A DNA stretch of 64,000 nt from Bradyrhizobium sp. MOS002 (GCF_003020115.1 NZ_PYFX01000016.1:60304-124303), one strand, 5' to 3'; positions 53,069-60,695 are shown, counted from the first letter of the stretch. Made by a program: numbers and translations. Notes: a model not told the origin generated them from the letters alone.

Positions 53069-53499
53069 GGTCGCCCCCCTCAAGTCAGTCGGCAAATCGC
53101 TTCGACCGATCAAGCCACCATCGCAAGATCGCTGGCAAATTGGAAGGGTGCGCGTGGCCAAACGCGACAAGGTGGAGTTGTCTGCGCATGATGCGATGAT
53201 TGGTGATGATCCTCGCACGCTTCGTGCGTCTTCGTTTGCGGGTTCTGATGCTGCGGCGGCTCCGCTAAACCTTCCGAGTTTGCCTTCTCGGAAGGTTTGT
53301 CCGACGACGCGTTCTGAGCCTGCGCGTTCTGATGTTGCGGCTGTGGTTAAACAGCGGGATTTGAATTTCAGCGCAGTTTGGTGCTTTCGGGTAAATGCGC
53401 GTTGCGTGTTGCGCTCGATGCCCGCTATGCGGTTCCGACAGCCCGGTGCCACGTTTGTCCGGCTGCACCGGCACCTGCGTGAGCAACGCTGCCATCATG
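53069..53499. other. Unexplained 431-bp region with a perfect 12-bp hairpin
   Basis: The stem AAACCTTCCGAG / CTCGGAAGGTTT with an 8-nt loop lies at 53267-53298. No U-tract follows on either strand. The surrounding sequence is poorer in GC and has an iterated GTTCTGATG / TTCTGATGTTGCGG pattern. Open frames on both strands lack family features and ribosome-binding sites. Confidence 0.45.
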
Positions 53500-54082
53500 T
53501 CATCCGTAAGCGTATCGCGCGCTTACCGGCTCCGCTGCTTGATCGCCCACAATCGATAGGCTTCGTCTTTCGTAGGGATCATCACCGCCGGTCGGCGGCG
53601 GGATAAGCTTCGCGCCTTCGCTGCGAAAGTGATCGAGACCACGGCCCATCGCCTTGCCCTTGAGCGTGTGCTGATCGTTCGCCCAATCCGGTATCTCCGG
53701 GGCGAAGCCTTCGAGCATCGACCGAAGCCCTATGGCCGCGCCGAAGTGACAGGCCGCGCGGGACTTCGGCGCGCGCGCCATCATGCGGATGGCGCTGCCG
53801 ATCATCAGCCGGGCTTCGCCGACGCTCTTGCTGTAACGCTCTTTCGACTGCGCGACGGCGGCGGCGACGAACGGCACGACCCATGGTGCCGCCAAGGTGT
53901 CGAGGTCTTCGTGGCAAATGGTTTCGAGCCTGTTGCAGACCATGGTGTGGAACGCTTTGCTGGTGTGCATCAGCTCGACGGCGAAATTCCATCGCCTCGC
54001 GCTCAAGGCCGCGCCTGATCGCCTTCTGCATCGCTGAGACGCAGGCCATCGCGGGAAGGCCGTGCTTGGTGTCGGGGATCAT
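53500..54082 (-). pseudogene. Frameshifted RarA/MgsA C-terminal-domain-like gene
   Basis: The first part reads MIPDTKHGLPAMACVSAMQK then AIRRGLEREAMEF. The second part, in another frame, reads FAVELMHTSKAFHTMVCNRL, ICHEDLDTLAAP, and MMARAPKSRAACHFG. They join at an extra T on the minus strand (AAA at 53984-53986 on the plus strand): removing one base gives a continuous protein of about 193 residues. RLETICHEDL...APKSRAA resembles the RLxxIAxED...APKS pattern of the RarA C-terminal domain. The downstream part begins at ATG 54006 in the second frame. Either a decayed gene or a base-calling error. Confidence 0.7.
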
Positions 54083-54250
54083 CGGGCCGCTCCGTCTTGC
54101 GTGACGGCGACGACTATGGTCTCGCCCGCGACCTTTGCCGCGACGAGGGCGCGAGCCTGATCGAGCGAATAGGCCGTAGACGGTGAACAGCGGTTTCGGG
54201 CTCTGGCCGGGGATCGGCTGATAGACGGTGAAGGGCTTCGGGTTTCGCAT
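54079..54250 (-). pseudogene. Frameshifted small gene upstream of the RarA-C-like gene
   Basis: The first frame reads MRNPKPFTVYQPIPGQSPKP then LFTVY. The second reads AYSLDQARALVAAKVAGETI then VVAVTQDGAAR and a stop. They join at 54174-54175, where one extra G on the minus strand separates them. The stop codon overlaps the next gene's ATG by 4 nt (ATGA), which indicates that the two genes were translationally coupled before the frameshifts. Function is unknown. Confidence 0.65.
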
Positions 54251-54517
54251 GGCTTGCTCCGGCGTGAAGCTCGGGCGAACCCCGAGCCTTCAGGTTCAGC
54301 CACCGAAGGCGCTCGCAGTAAAACATTGTTTTCATGCGAAAATTCATTGTCCCATATTGTTTCGGGCCGATCTCTGCCGGTAGCGCTGGTGAAGCCGATG
54401 CGGGTGTGCTGGCCAGCGCCCTGAACTGGCCTTTGCCAGTTTGGGAGAAACGGTTATGTGGCCTTTCCTTCATCTCACGGTTGCGGTACTGCCTCGCAGG
54501 ACTGGGGGGTAAGGGAC

Positions 54518-54964
54518 ATGCGTAAGTTGGGATTAGCCGTGGCGCTCGCCGTGGCGCTGGCGGGCTGCGCCATTCAGCGCGCTCAAGTGGCTCAGGACGC
54601 CCGAGCGCAGATGGTGGGGCTTTCCAAGGAGCAGGTTCTCGGATGTATGGGGCCGCCGGGAAACAAGGCAGCGGAAGGCCAGACAGAGGTTTGGTCCTAC
54701 GCCTCCGGCAACGGCTTCTCGTCCACCGTAGCAACTGCTGACGTGAGCACCAGCGGCCAAGCCACACGCATGGGCAATCAGGTCTACGGCTCGGCCAGTT
54801 CGACGGGTTTCGGCACCGCCGTGTCCACGCGACGCTTTTGTACCGTCAACGTCGTTATGACAAACGGGCTCGTAAGTGCCGTTAACTATCAAGGCCCCAC
54901 CGGAGGATTGCTGACGGCCGGTGAGCAATGCGCTTTCGCCGTTGATGCCTGCGTCAAGAAATAA
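54518..54964 (+). CDS. SmpA/BamE-like outer membrane lipoprotein
   Basis: The 148-residue protein starts with a lipoprotein signal (RKLGLAVALAVALAGC, lipobox LAGC). The mature part has MVGLSKEQVLGCMGPPGNKA and EVWSYASGNG, a pattern like the SmpA/OmlA domain (GxxKxxVxxxLGxP). It is probably anchored to the outer membrane. GGGGGGT/AAGGG precedes the ATG at 54518. Confidence 0.8.
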   Translation: MRKLGLAVALAVALAGCAIQRAQVAQDARAQMVGLSKEQVLGCMGPPGNKAAEGQTEVWSYASGNGFSSTVATADVSTSGQATRMGNQVYGSASSTGFGTAVSTRRFCTVNVVMTNGLVSAVNYQGPTGGLLTAGEQCAFAVDACVKK

Positions 54965-54974
54965 TGATGCGGTG

Positions 54975-55145
54975 ATGAGACGACCAAAGGCAACGCCGGT
55001 CCATGAACTGGAGCGATACATGCGGTGCAACGACTGCTCTGAGGTCCGGTGCTATCGGTATAGGCGCAGCCAACTCATGGCGCTGCGACCGACCAAAATT
55101 TCGGCGAGCGATCCGCAGTCAACGTCGTGGCCGGGCGAACGGTGA
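54975..55145 (+). CDS. Small CxxC-containing island protein
   Basis: The 56-residue protein has RCNDCSEVRCYRYRRSQLMA and a C-terminal TKISASDPQSTSWPGER. The cysteines may bind zinc. A degraded copy of its C-terminal part (KISASNPPSRWCQGGER) follows the SRAP fragment at 55703-55993, so the family is duplicated here. Its stop codon overlaps the next start by one base (TGATG), implying co-translation. Confidence 0.65.
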   Translation: MRRPKATPVHELERYMRCNDCSEVRCYRYRRSQLMALRPTKISASDPQSTSWPGER

Positions 55146-55687
55146 TGTTTGAAGAAAGGATTGCGTTGATCGCTCTCTTAGTTCTGGCGGCTTGGTTATT
55201 CGTCGGACTTCCGATCATTTACCTACCGAGCGAGAGCGTCAGCCAAGTCGTTACCAAAGCGCCAATGTTCGCGCCGATCTTCACAACGATCATCGCTTTA
55301 TTTGCACTCATAGTCGCCTCGAGACAGTTGGCTCTTAATCGCCAAAATCAGCGGGAAACATTGGCGACTGCGACCTTCCGGGAGTTCCTGAAGCTGTGCA
55401 TTCAATACCCTGATCTCGCTTCTGGAGAACCAAGCACAGAACACGACGAAAGATACCCGTGGTTCGTCGCTCATTTCCTTTGGGCCGCAGAAGACGTACT
55501 TGAATATGCTGCCGATGCGTGGGAGCAAAACCTTTCCCTATATGTTGAGGATCACCGCGAGTATTTAGAAAACGATACTGAGTTTCGAGAGAAGGATTTT
55601 CCCACTTATTCCCCAAAGTTGCGTAGCTTTATAAACAAAACTCTCGCGACCTTGCGAGCTAACGATATGGGGACAAGGACGCAGTAG
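55145..55687 (+). CDS. Hypothetical membrane protein with helical cytoplasmic domain
   Basis: The 180-residue protein has two membrane helices (ALIALLVLAAWLFVGLPIIY and APIFTTIIALFALIVASRQL), then a helical cytosolic part: ATFREFLKLCIQYPDLASG, WFVAHFLWAAEDVLEYAADA. GC content is visibly lower than in neighbouring genes, a sign of separate transfer. It precedes the HEPN-type genes on the same strand. The family is not recognised. Confidence 0.7.
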   Translation: MFEERIALIALLVLAAWLFVGLPIIYLPSESVSQVVTKAPMFAPIFTTIIALFALIVASRQLALNRQNQRETLATATFREFLKLCIQYPDLASGEPSTEHDERYPWFVAHFLWAAEDVLEYAADAWEQNLSLYVEDHREYLENDTEFREKDFPTYSPKLRSFINKTLATLRANDMGTRTQ

Positions 55688-55702
55688 GTCTCAACATCTT
55701 TC

Positions 55703-55993
55703 ATGTGCAATCTCTACTCGATCACCACCAACCAAGCGGCCATCGCGGCGCTGTTCCGCGTCGTAAACCGCTATGTCGGCAACCTTGCGCCGATGCCGGG
55801 CGTGTTTCCGGATTATCCCGCTCCGGTGATCCGCAACACCGACACCGGGCGCGAGCGACAAAGAGGACCGCACGGCAGCATGACCATGACCGCCGCTGAT
55901 AAGGACGGCTGTACAAGCCAAGCTCCCGCCAACTGGTACAAAATCAGTGCGAGCAATCCGCCGTCAAGGTGGTGCCAAGGGGGAGAGAGATGA
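55703..55993 (+). pseudogene. Truncated SRAP (YedK/HMCES-type) gene fragment
   Basis: The first 50 residues match the SRAP N-terminus: MCNLYSITTNQAAIAALFRV, then PMPGVFPDYPAPVIRN, with the catalytic Cys2. A normal SRAP protein has over 200 residues; here the frame continues into unrelated sequence and a degraded copy of the small protein encoded at 54975-55145. Active SRAP proteins crosslink to abasic sites in single-stranded DNA. This fragment lacks the rest of the active site. Confidence 0.75.
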
Positions 55994-56730
55994 CATCATT
56001 GCCGGAGTTAATCCCTGACGTCGATTTTCTTCTCGCAATGGAGGCGGAAGAACTCGCTGCGACGATGCTGCCGATCTTAGCCAGAGGGCGTCAGCAATCG
56101 GGCGTTCACCTCGGAAACTACAGCTCGTCCGTATTTTCGCCCAACATGGGCGGCCACCTCTACGATAGGCGGAACGAACACCAGATACTCCTTGCCGTGA
56201 CGGAGGCTTGGAACTGGCTCGAAGTTCACGGCCTCCTTGTTCCCGCACCCGGCACCAACGGCAGCCACGGCTGGCGCGTCTTCAGCCGAAAGGCAGAAAA
56301 GCTGACTTCGTCCGACGATGTGAGGCAATTCGCGAAGTCGCGCCATCTTCGACGCGAAATCCTGAACCCCCGGATCGCCGACAAGGTTTGGTCCGCGTTC
56401 ATTCGAAGCGAGTACGATGTCGCAGTATTTCAAGCGATGAAGGCCGTGGAAGTCGCCGTACGCGAGGCGAGCGGGTTTGGCGCGGAGGAGCTTGGCGTCA
56501 AGTTGATGCGAAGGGCGTTCAACGTTGAAAATGGCCCGCTGACCGACATGACTGCGGAAATGGGCGAGCGTCAGGCGTGTTCAGATTTGTTCGCGGGTGC
56601 CATCGGTTCCTACAAAAATTCTCACTCTCATCGCGATGTCAATCTCGACAACCCAGACGAAGCCCATGAGTTGGTCATGCTGGCTAACCACCTGCTCAGA
56701 ATTGTCGATCAACGTCGAGCAGCGGTATGA
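55990..56730 (+). CDS. TIGR02391 (Ymh)-family protein, HEPN-like C-terminus
   Basis: The 246-residue protein has an N-terminal region typical of the family (LAATMLPILARGRQQSGVH, NEHQILLAVTEAWNWLEVHG), a long helix (SEYDVAVFQAMKAVEVAVRE) and a C-terminal FAGAIGSYKNSHSHRDVNL. In TIGR02391 proteins the last motif is usually RNP-x-x-H, an RNase-type HEPN motif; here it is KNSHSH (209-214), with Lys replacing the Arg. GAGAGAG precedes the ATG. The stop overlaps the next start by 4 nt. The family is common in mobile elements and defence islands. Confidence 0.8.
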   Translation: MTSLPELIPDVDFLLAMEAEELAATMLPILARGRQQSGVHLGNYSSSVFSPNMGGHLYDRRNEHQILLAVTEAWNWLEVHGLLVPAPGTNGSHGWRVFSRKAEKLTSSDDVRQFAKSRHLRREILNPRIADKVWSAFIRSEYDVAVFQAMKAVEVAVREASGFGAEELGVKLMRRAFNVENGPLTDMTAEMGERQACSDLFAGAIGSYKNSHSHRDVNLDNPDEAHELVMLANHLLRIVDQRRAAV

Positions 56731-57350
56731 CGAAGTCAACCGACCCGCGCGTTGACTTCATCCTCGCAAGCGCCCCCCGACTGATTGTTGTCGCGACGAG
56801 ATGCGCTTGGTCGTTCGGCGCAGCGGAGGGCCTGAACGATGTTCTGACATCGCGACCCGACCAAAAAGGCGAATGGCGGCAGCCAGTCGCGGTTCTCCAT
56901 CGCGACGCGCTGCTGATGGCCGCCTTGCGTGTTTCTGTCCTGTTAGACGCAGATCCTAAGGCCGTCAGCTTTCAGACGGTCTACCATTCGCTAAAAGAGA
57001 CCGCAGTGCAGACCGCGCTTCTGCAGGCGCTGGACGCCAAAGGCGGTCCTGATGTCGTCACCCCGACGAGGGCTGATTTGATTGGGACATACCTCAAGAC
57101 CTACGGCGAAATCGATTGGAATGTGCACGGTCGCCTTGTGCACTTCCGCAACTTGGGCATCGCCCACCTATCGCTGGACCAGCTAACGAAGTCGGTCACA
57201 TTTGTGGAGTTGAGGACCATGGTAGAGGTTGTCACCCGACTTGCCTCAACGATGCAGCACCTGCTCCAGACGGACACCGCATTTCATGACAAGATGGTCA
57301 AGGAGTGCAGCGATCAGGTGAAGCGAGTAATCAATTATGATCTGAGATGA
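56727..57350 (+). CDS. AbiU2-like HEPN-domain protein
   Basis: The 207-residue helical protein has LIVVATRCAWSFGAAEGLND, HRDALLMAALRVSVLLD and a C-terminal HFRNLGIAHLSLDQLTKS with an R-x5-H motif (Arg141, His147), the RNase signature of HEPN domains. The N-terminal HRDALLMAAL segment resembles AbiU2-like proteins. It is coupled to the TIGR02391 gene by an ATGA overlap, so the two proteins probably work together. An abortive-infection-type role is an inference. Confidence 0.72.
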   Translation: MTKSTDPRVDFILASAPRLIVVATRCAWSFGAAEGLNDVLTSRPDQKGEWRQPVAVLHRDALLMAALRVSVLLDADPKAVSFQTVYHSLKETAVQTALLQALDAKGGPDVVTPTRADLIGTYLKTYGEIDWNVHGRLVHFRNLGIAHLSLDQLTKSVTFVELRTMVEVVTRLASTMQHLLQTDTAFHDKMVKECSDQVKRVINYDLR

Positions 57351-57363
57351 TGGCGTCAGTAGC

Positions 57364-57951
57364 ATGACCAACGACGATAACGAAGATGCTGGCGATTTTG
57401 AGCGGTTGATCCTCGCCAACACCCGTGAATGGAACAGCTTCTGGTTCTGGCGCGACAAGGCAGTCGGCGAAAGGGGCGCTGCTCTCGAAATCCTCGAAGC
57501 TGCCAAGGTTCAGGTCGCTGACCTGAGGTCACTCGATCAAGACCCGCCCGATTGCGAAGCCATGCTGGACGGCAAATTTTCTGGCATCGAGGTGACCGAA
57601 CTGGTCCACAAGCCCACGCTCGAACGATCTATCAAGGCGGTGAGACAGCGGGCGCGAGGTGAAGAGCCTCCCAAGCCCGAAGCCTATTTCAACTGGAGCC
57701 GCGACGACCTCGTTGATGCCCTTCAAAAATTGCTGCACGTAAAAAATTCGAAACTACCAGCGCGATCTTACGAGCAGTACGTCCTCGTCATTCACACGGC
57801 CGAGTTTTTTCTGGACAGCGGCACCGTCGAGCGCTTCCTGCAAGGCGCGAGCTTCAGCAGCGGCCTTATAAGCCGCGCGTTTCTTGGTTTGTCGTATGAA
57901 CCCGGCGACAGAGGCTACCCGGTATTTGAGCTTGAGTTAGTGCGCGCTTAG
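57364..57951 (+). CDS. PD-(D/E)XK-like island protein
   Basis: The 195-residue protein has DPPDCEAMLDGKFSGIEVTE: Asp63 and Glu65, Asp69, then Glu76 on a predicted strand. PDxE ... GIEVTEL is a recurrent pattern of small phage and plasmid proteins with a restriction-endonuclease-like fold, in which Thr replaces the usual Lys. The C-terminal half is helical (EQYVLVIHTAEFFLDSGTVE). It follows the HEPN pair by 13 nt on the same strand. Its role as effector nuclease is inferred. Confidence 0.65.
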   Translation: MTNDDNEDAGDFERLILANTREWNSFWFWRDKAVGERGAALEILEAAKVQVADLRSLDQDPPDCEAMLDGKFSGIEVTELVHKPTLERSIKAVRQRARGEEPPKPEAYFNWSRDDLVDALQKLLHVKNSKLPARSYEQYVLVIHTAEFFLDSGTVERFLQGASFSSGLISRAFLGLSYEPGDRGYPVFELELVRA

Positions 57952-57965
57952 ATATGGCCCAGTGA

Positions 57966-58091
57966 CGGCGTCCCTCCGGCTTCATCGAACCGGGCCAGCC
58001 GTGGAAGGTGGTCCGGCCACCGTCCGGCCCGGCGTGGGTCCACGAAATCAGACACGATGGCTAGCGGCTGATGGTGCGCCGGGATGGCGTC
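57966..58091 (+). pseudogene. ATP-dependent DNA ligase relic
   Basis: One frame reads PSGFIEPGQPWKVVRPPSGP, AWVHEIRHDG, an amber stop at 58062-58064, then RLMVRRDG. This matches the start of a LigD/LigC-type ligase domain, in which the adenylated lysine lies in EIKHDGYRL. Here the lysine is Arg and the Tyr codon has become TAG. The remainder of the ligase is absent. The rest of the gap 57952-58302 shows no gene. Confidence 0.75.
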
Positions 58092-58302
58092 AGCAGCATA
58101 CTGCTCGCGCATTTTGTCCCTCATTTCTTGCCGGTCTCGCCATCGCCTTCGGACGTGTCCAGCAGTCGCTCGACGGGATATCTCTTGCTTGCCGTAGGGG
58201 AAGCAAAACTCTCACGAGAGGCCGCCGCCGGGCAGCTCGTATGCGCGGGGCAGAGTGTGGTCGAGTTTTCTTCAGCTCGCGGAAAAAGTCTTTAGGCGGA
58301 TC

Positions 58303-58761
58303 TCAGCACCCATACCTCGGATTGGCGATGCACCGATTAATGCGGTCGATCTCGAACGAGCGTTCGAGGCTCTCAGTCATCCCGCGAGCCATCTGCGAGT
58401 TGTGGATCGTGCGATTGAGCTTGGCCAATTCAGTGCGCTGGGCGTCGTAGGCGGCATAGGCCTCTTGTTCGGTCTTGGTGCCGTTCCGGACCTGCGCGGC
58501 GACTGTGTCGATGACTTCGGCGAGATCCTGCGCAACAAGCTGCCCGGCTGGATGAGGATGCAGGATCGCCATCCGTCGCGCGATGTTCGATAGGCACGGC
58601 GCCGCCTTCAGGAAGCCAACCTCCAGCGTCCCGCAGTTCTTGTTGAGGAAGCTATCCTCCGGTGTTGCCACGCCTGTCCAGAATTGCTGCCACGAAAACG
58701 CTGATGCCGGAGAGGCTACGAACAGCAATGCGGTCGCGGCCATAATCGTCGTGAGTTTCAC
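58303..58761 (-). CDS. Hypothetical secreted protein
   Basis: The 152-residue protein has a signal peptide (KLTTIMAATALLFVASPASA) and a helical mature part with LNKNCGTLEVGFLKAAPCLS, YAAYDAQRTELAKLNRTIHN and a C-terminal RCIANPRYGC. Four cysteines are compatible with two disulfides. The family is not recognised. It is the last gene of the island. Confidence 0.7.
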   Translation of the reverse strand: MKLTTIMAATALLFVASPASAFSWQQFWTGVATPEDSFLNKNCGTLEVGFLKAAPCLSNIARRMAILHPHPAGQLVAQDLAEVIDTVAAQVRNGTKTEQEAYAAYDAQRTELAKLNRTIHNSQMARGMTESLERSFEIDRINRCIANPRYGC

Positions 58762-59152
58762 TTCTTCCTCGATTGGGCTGGATCGTGACCTAACCCTCGA
58801 ACGTCAGGTCTCAGGCCAATCCGACTGGTCCGGCTTGGCTCCGATGGGAACTGCGTTCTACGCAAGCGCCACGTGATGGGATTTCTTTAGATCGTTGCGT
58901 CGCGTGTGACTTGATAGTTCGCGCCAAACATCTGTGCTTAGCGGCCAATGATCCGGCATGGGGAACGCAACCCTGAAGTCCGTGGCACCAAAATTTTGCC
59001 GGACCGCCTTGCGGTCGTTTCGGGCGGCGATGTTGGGGGATAGCAGGGGGCGGGCCGCAGCGACAGGTCGAGGCACTGGGCGCCTCCGTGCTGTCAGGGT
59101 GCTGTCAGGAATAGCTTCGTAAAAGGAGGCTGCGCCGTAACCTACTGAAACC
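58762..59152. other. Right-end island region without recognised gene
   Basis: These 391 bp separate the last island gene from the right attachment site. Only the tandem arm-site repeats at 59088-59109 stand out. Short frames on both strands lack support. Confidence 0.45.
59088..59109 (+). repeat. Tandem 11-bp repeats, candidate integrase arm sites (right)
   Basis: GTGCTGTCAGG occurs twice in tandem, ending 43 bp before the right att core. It differs at one base per unit from the left-end tandem at 45198-45219 and has the same orientation. Confidence 0.6.
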
Positions 59153-59200
59153 AATGGTGGGCGCACAAGGGATCGAACCTTGGACCTCTCCCGTGTGAAG
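59153..59200. repeat. Right attachment site (within tRNA-Val 3' end)
   Basis: Identical to 45031-45078 over 48 bp. The first differing base beyond the repeat on the right is at 59201 (G versus A at 45079). It covers the 3' part of the intact tRNA-Val gene, so integration leaves the tRNA functional. Confidence 0.92.
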
Positions 59201-59229
59201 GGAACGCTCTCCCGCTGAGCTATGCACCC
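59155..59229 (-). tRNA. tRNA-Val (anticodon CAC)
   Basis: The 75-nt gene on the minus strand has acceptor stem GGGTGCA / TGCGCCC, D-arm with AGCTCAGCGGGAGAGC, anticodon loop TTCACAC (anticodon CAC), T-arm GGTTCGATCC, and an encoded ACCA end. It is the integration target of the island. Confidence 0.95.
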
Positions 59230-59396
59230 GAAACCATCATGCAGGCGACCCGAGTTTCGGCCGCCGGCGCTTTGGAGCCCGCGATTTAGAAGTGCGGGCC
59301 GAAGGTGTCAAGTTTCGAGGCGTCCCGAGACGTTAAAAGCCGCCCGAAAACCTTCCACAGACCGCGAAATTCGGCCGTGAGACCGTTTGGAGCCGC

Positions 59397-60695
59397 TTAC
59401 GCGCCCTGCTGGCGGGCGCGGGAGGCGTGGGCCTGGAGCGCACGGATGCGTTCGGCCAGTGTTCCGCCGCCTTCGGGCAGGGTGCCTGCGGCCGTGCCGT
59501 TGCTCGGGGCGTCATTGGCTGGGCGCGGCGCCGGCCTCGGCGGCTGGCCTGCCTCGGCCGCGAGCAGGGCCTCGATCGGCGAGTTCGGGCCTTCGAGCTG
59601 CATCGCGAGCTTGGCCACTTCGGCGGCGATGTCGTTGATGCGTTCGCGCAGCAGCGCGTTCTCCATCCGCTCGGTCGCCCAGGAGCTCTCGGCCTGTTGC
59701 TGGATCGCGTTGATGTCGCGCTGGAGCTTGGCGCGCTCGTCGCGCGCGGTGCGGAGCTGCTCCTCCAGCGCGGTCTTTTCCGCGCGGATCGATTCCATTG
59801 CGGCCGACGATTTGCCGCCGCTCAAGGCCGCGATCTCGACGCGCAGCTCCTTGATGATGCGCTCATTGCCCTCGTTGGCCTGGCGGAGCTGGTTGTTCTC
59901 ATAGTCGCGCTCGGCGAGCAGCTTGCCCTGCGTGGCGAGGCGGCCCTCGAGATCGCCGACGCGGCCGGAGAGCATCTCGGCTTCTTTCACCTGCAAGATG
60001 AGCTGGCGATCGAGGTCGGTGACGCGCTGGCTCAGATTCTCGACGCGCCCGCGGGCGTCGCCGAGCTCGCGCGAGGCGGTCTCGGATTCGGTACGCTCCT
60101 GCGCCAGTCGCGCCTGCGTCGCGGCAAATTCCTTCTCGGCGTCGCCGACGCGGTTCTTCAGCTCTTCGATCTGCGCACGAACCGCGACCAGCTCGACCTG
60201 GCGGCTCTCCGCCATTATCGAGCGGTCGGACAGTTCGGAATTGATCTTTGCGAGCTCGCCCTGTTTGTCGGTCAGCGCGATCTCGGCGGCACGCAGGGCT
60301 GCGGTCTTGGTGTTGAATTCCTCTTCGGTGGCGCGGAGCTGCTCCTTCACCGCCTTCTCGCGCGCTTCGAGTGCGAAGATCGTGGCGTTCTTCTCGCCGA
60401 GCTCGATCTTCATGCGGTTGATGGCGTCGCTCTTCTTGCCGAGCTCGGCGAGCTGGCTCGTGGTCTTGTTCTTGAGCTGGTCGACGCTCATCTCCAGCCG
60501 TCGCGCCGACATGGCGAACTCGGCGCGGAGCTGGTCCTTGTCGGCCTGGATCTCGGCCATCGACAACGGCGTGGCGGCCTCGAGCCGGCGCGTGGTCAGA
60601 CGCACGGCGCGGTTATGCACCAGCGGCACGATGGCGAGCCCGCACAGCATCGAGAGCAGGAAACCGATCGCCAGGTACATGATCGGTTCGACCAT
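59397..60695 (-). CDS. Coiled-coil membrane-anchored protein
   Basis: The 432-residue protein has one N-terminal membrane helix (IMYLAIGFLLSMLCGLAIVP) and then about 330 residues of coiled coil rich in Glu, Leu, Arg and Ala (LRATEEEFNTKTAALRAAEI, LGDARGRVENLSQRVTDLDR). The C-terminus is a proline-rich disordered tail. It resembles conserved alphaproteobacterial membrane proteins of unknown function, perhaps structural or envelope-associated. Confidence 0.85.
   Translation of the reverse strand: MVEPIMYLAIGFLLSMLCGLAIVPLVHNRAVRLTTRRLEAATPLSMAEIQADKDQLRAEFAMSARRLEMSVDQLKNKTTSQLAELGKKSDAINRMKIELGEKNATIFALEAREKAVKEQLRATEEEFNTKTAALRAAEIALTDKQGELAKINSELSDRSIMAESRQVELVAVRAQIEELKNRVGDAEKEFAATQARLAQERTESETASRELGDARGRVENLSQRVTDLDRQLILQVKEAEMLSGRVGDLEGRLATQGKLLAERDYENNQLRQANEGNERIIKELRVEIAALSGGKSSAAMESIRAEKTALEEQLRTARDERAKLQRDINAIQQQAESSWATERMENALLRERINDIAAEVAKLAMQLEGPNSPIEALLAAEAGQPPRPAPRPANDAPSNGTAAGTLPEGGGTLAERIRALQAHASRARQQGA

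Larger units (their letters stand above)
45031..59200. mobile_element. Integrated island in tRNA-Val(CAC), satellite-like (PICI-like) organisation
   Basis: The element is bounded by identical 48-bp direct repeats (45031-45078 and 59153-59200) derived from the 3' end of tRNA-Val. Gene order is integrase, AlpA-like regulators, Toprim primase, RepA-like ATPase, iterons, VapB-like gene, terminase small subunit-like gene, then cargo. Size is about 14.2 kb. No capsid, portal, tail or large terminase gene is visible. This fits phage-inducible chromosomal islands or a related integrative element. The backbone repeat families A to E are absent from it. Confidence 0.88.

Noticed and set aside
52860..53606. 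248-codon plus-strand ORF opposite island genes
   Set aside because: Its first third is antisense to the 52772-53068 gene, which has a strong ribosome-binding site, and the rest has no family features.
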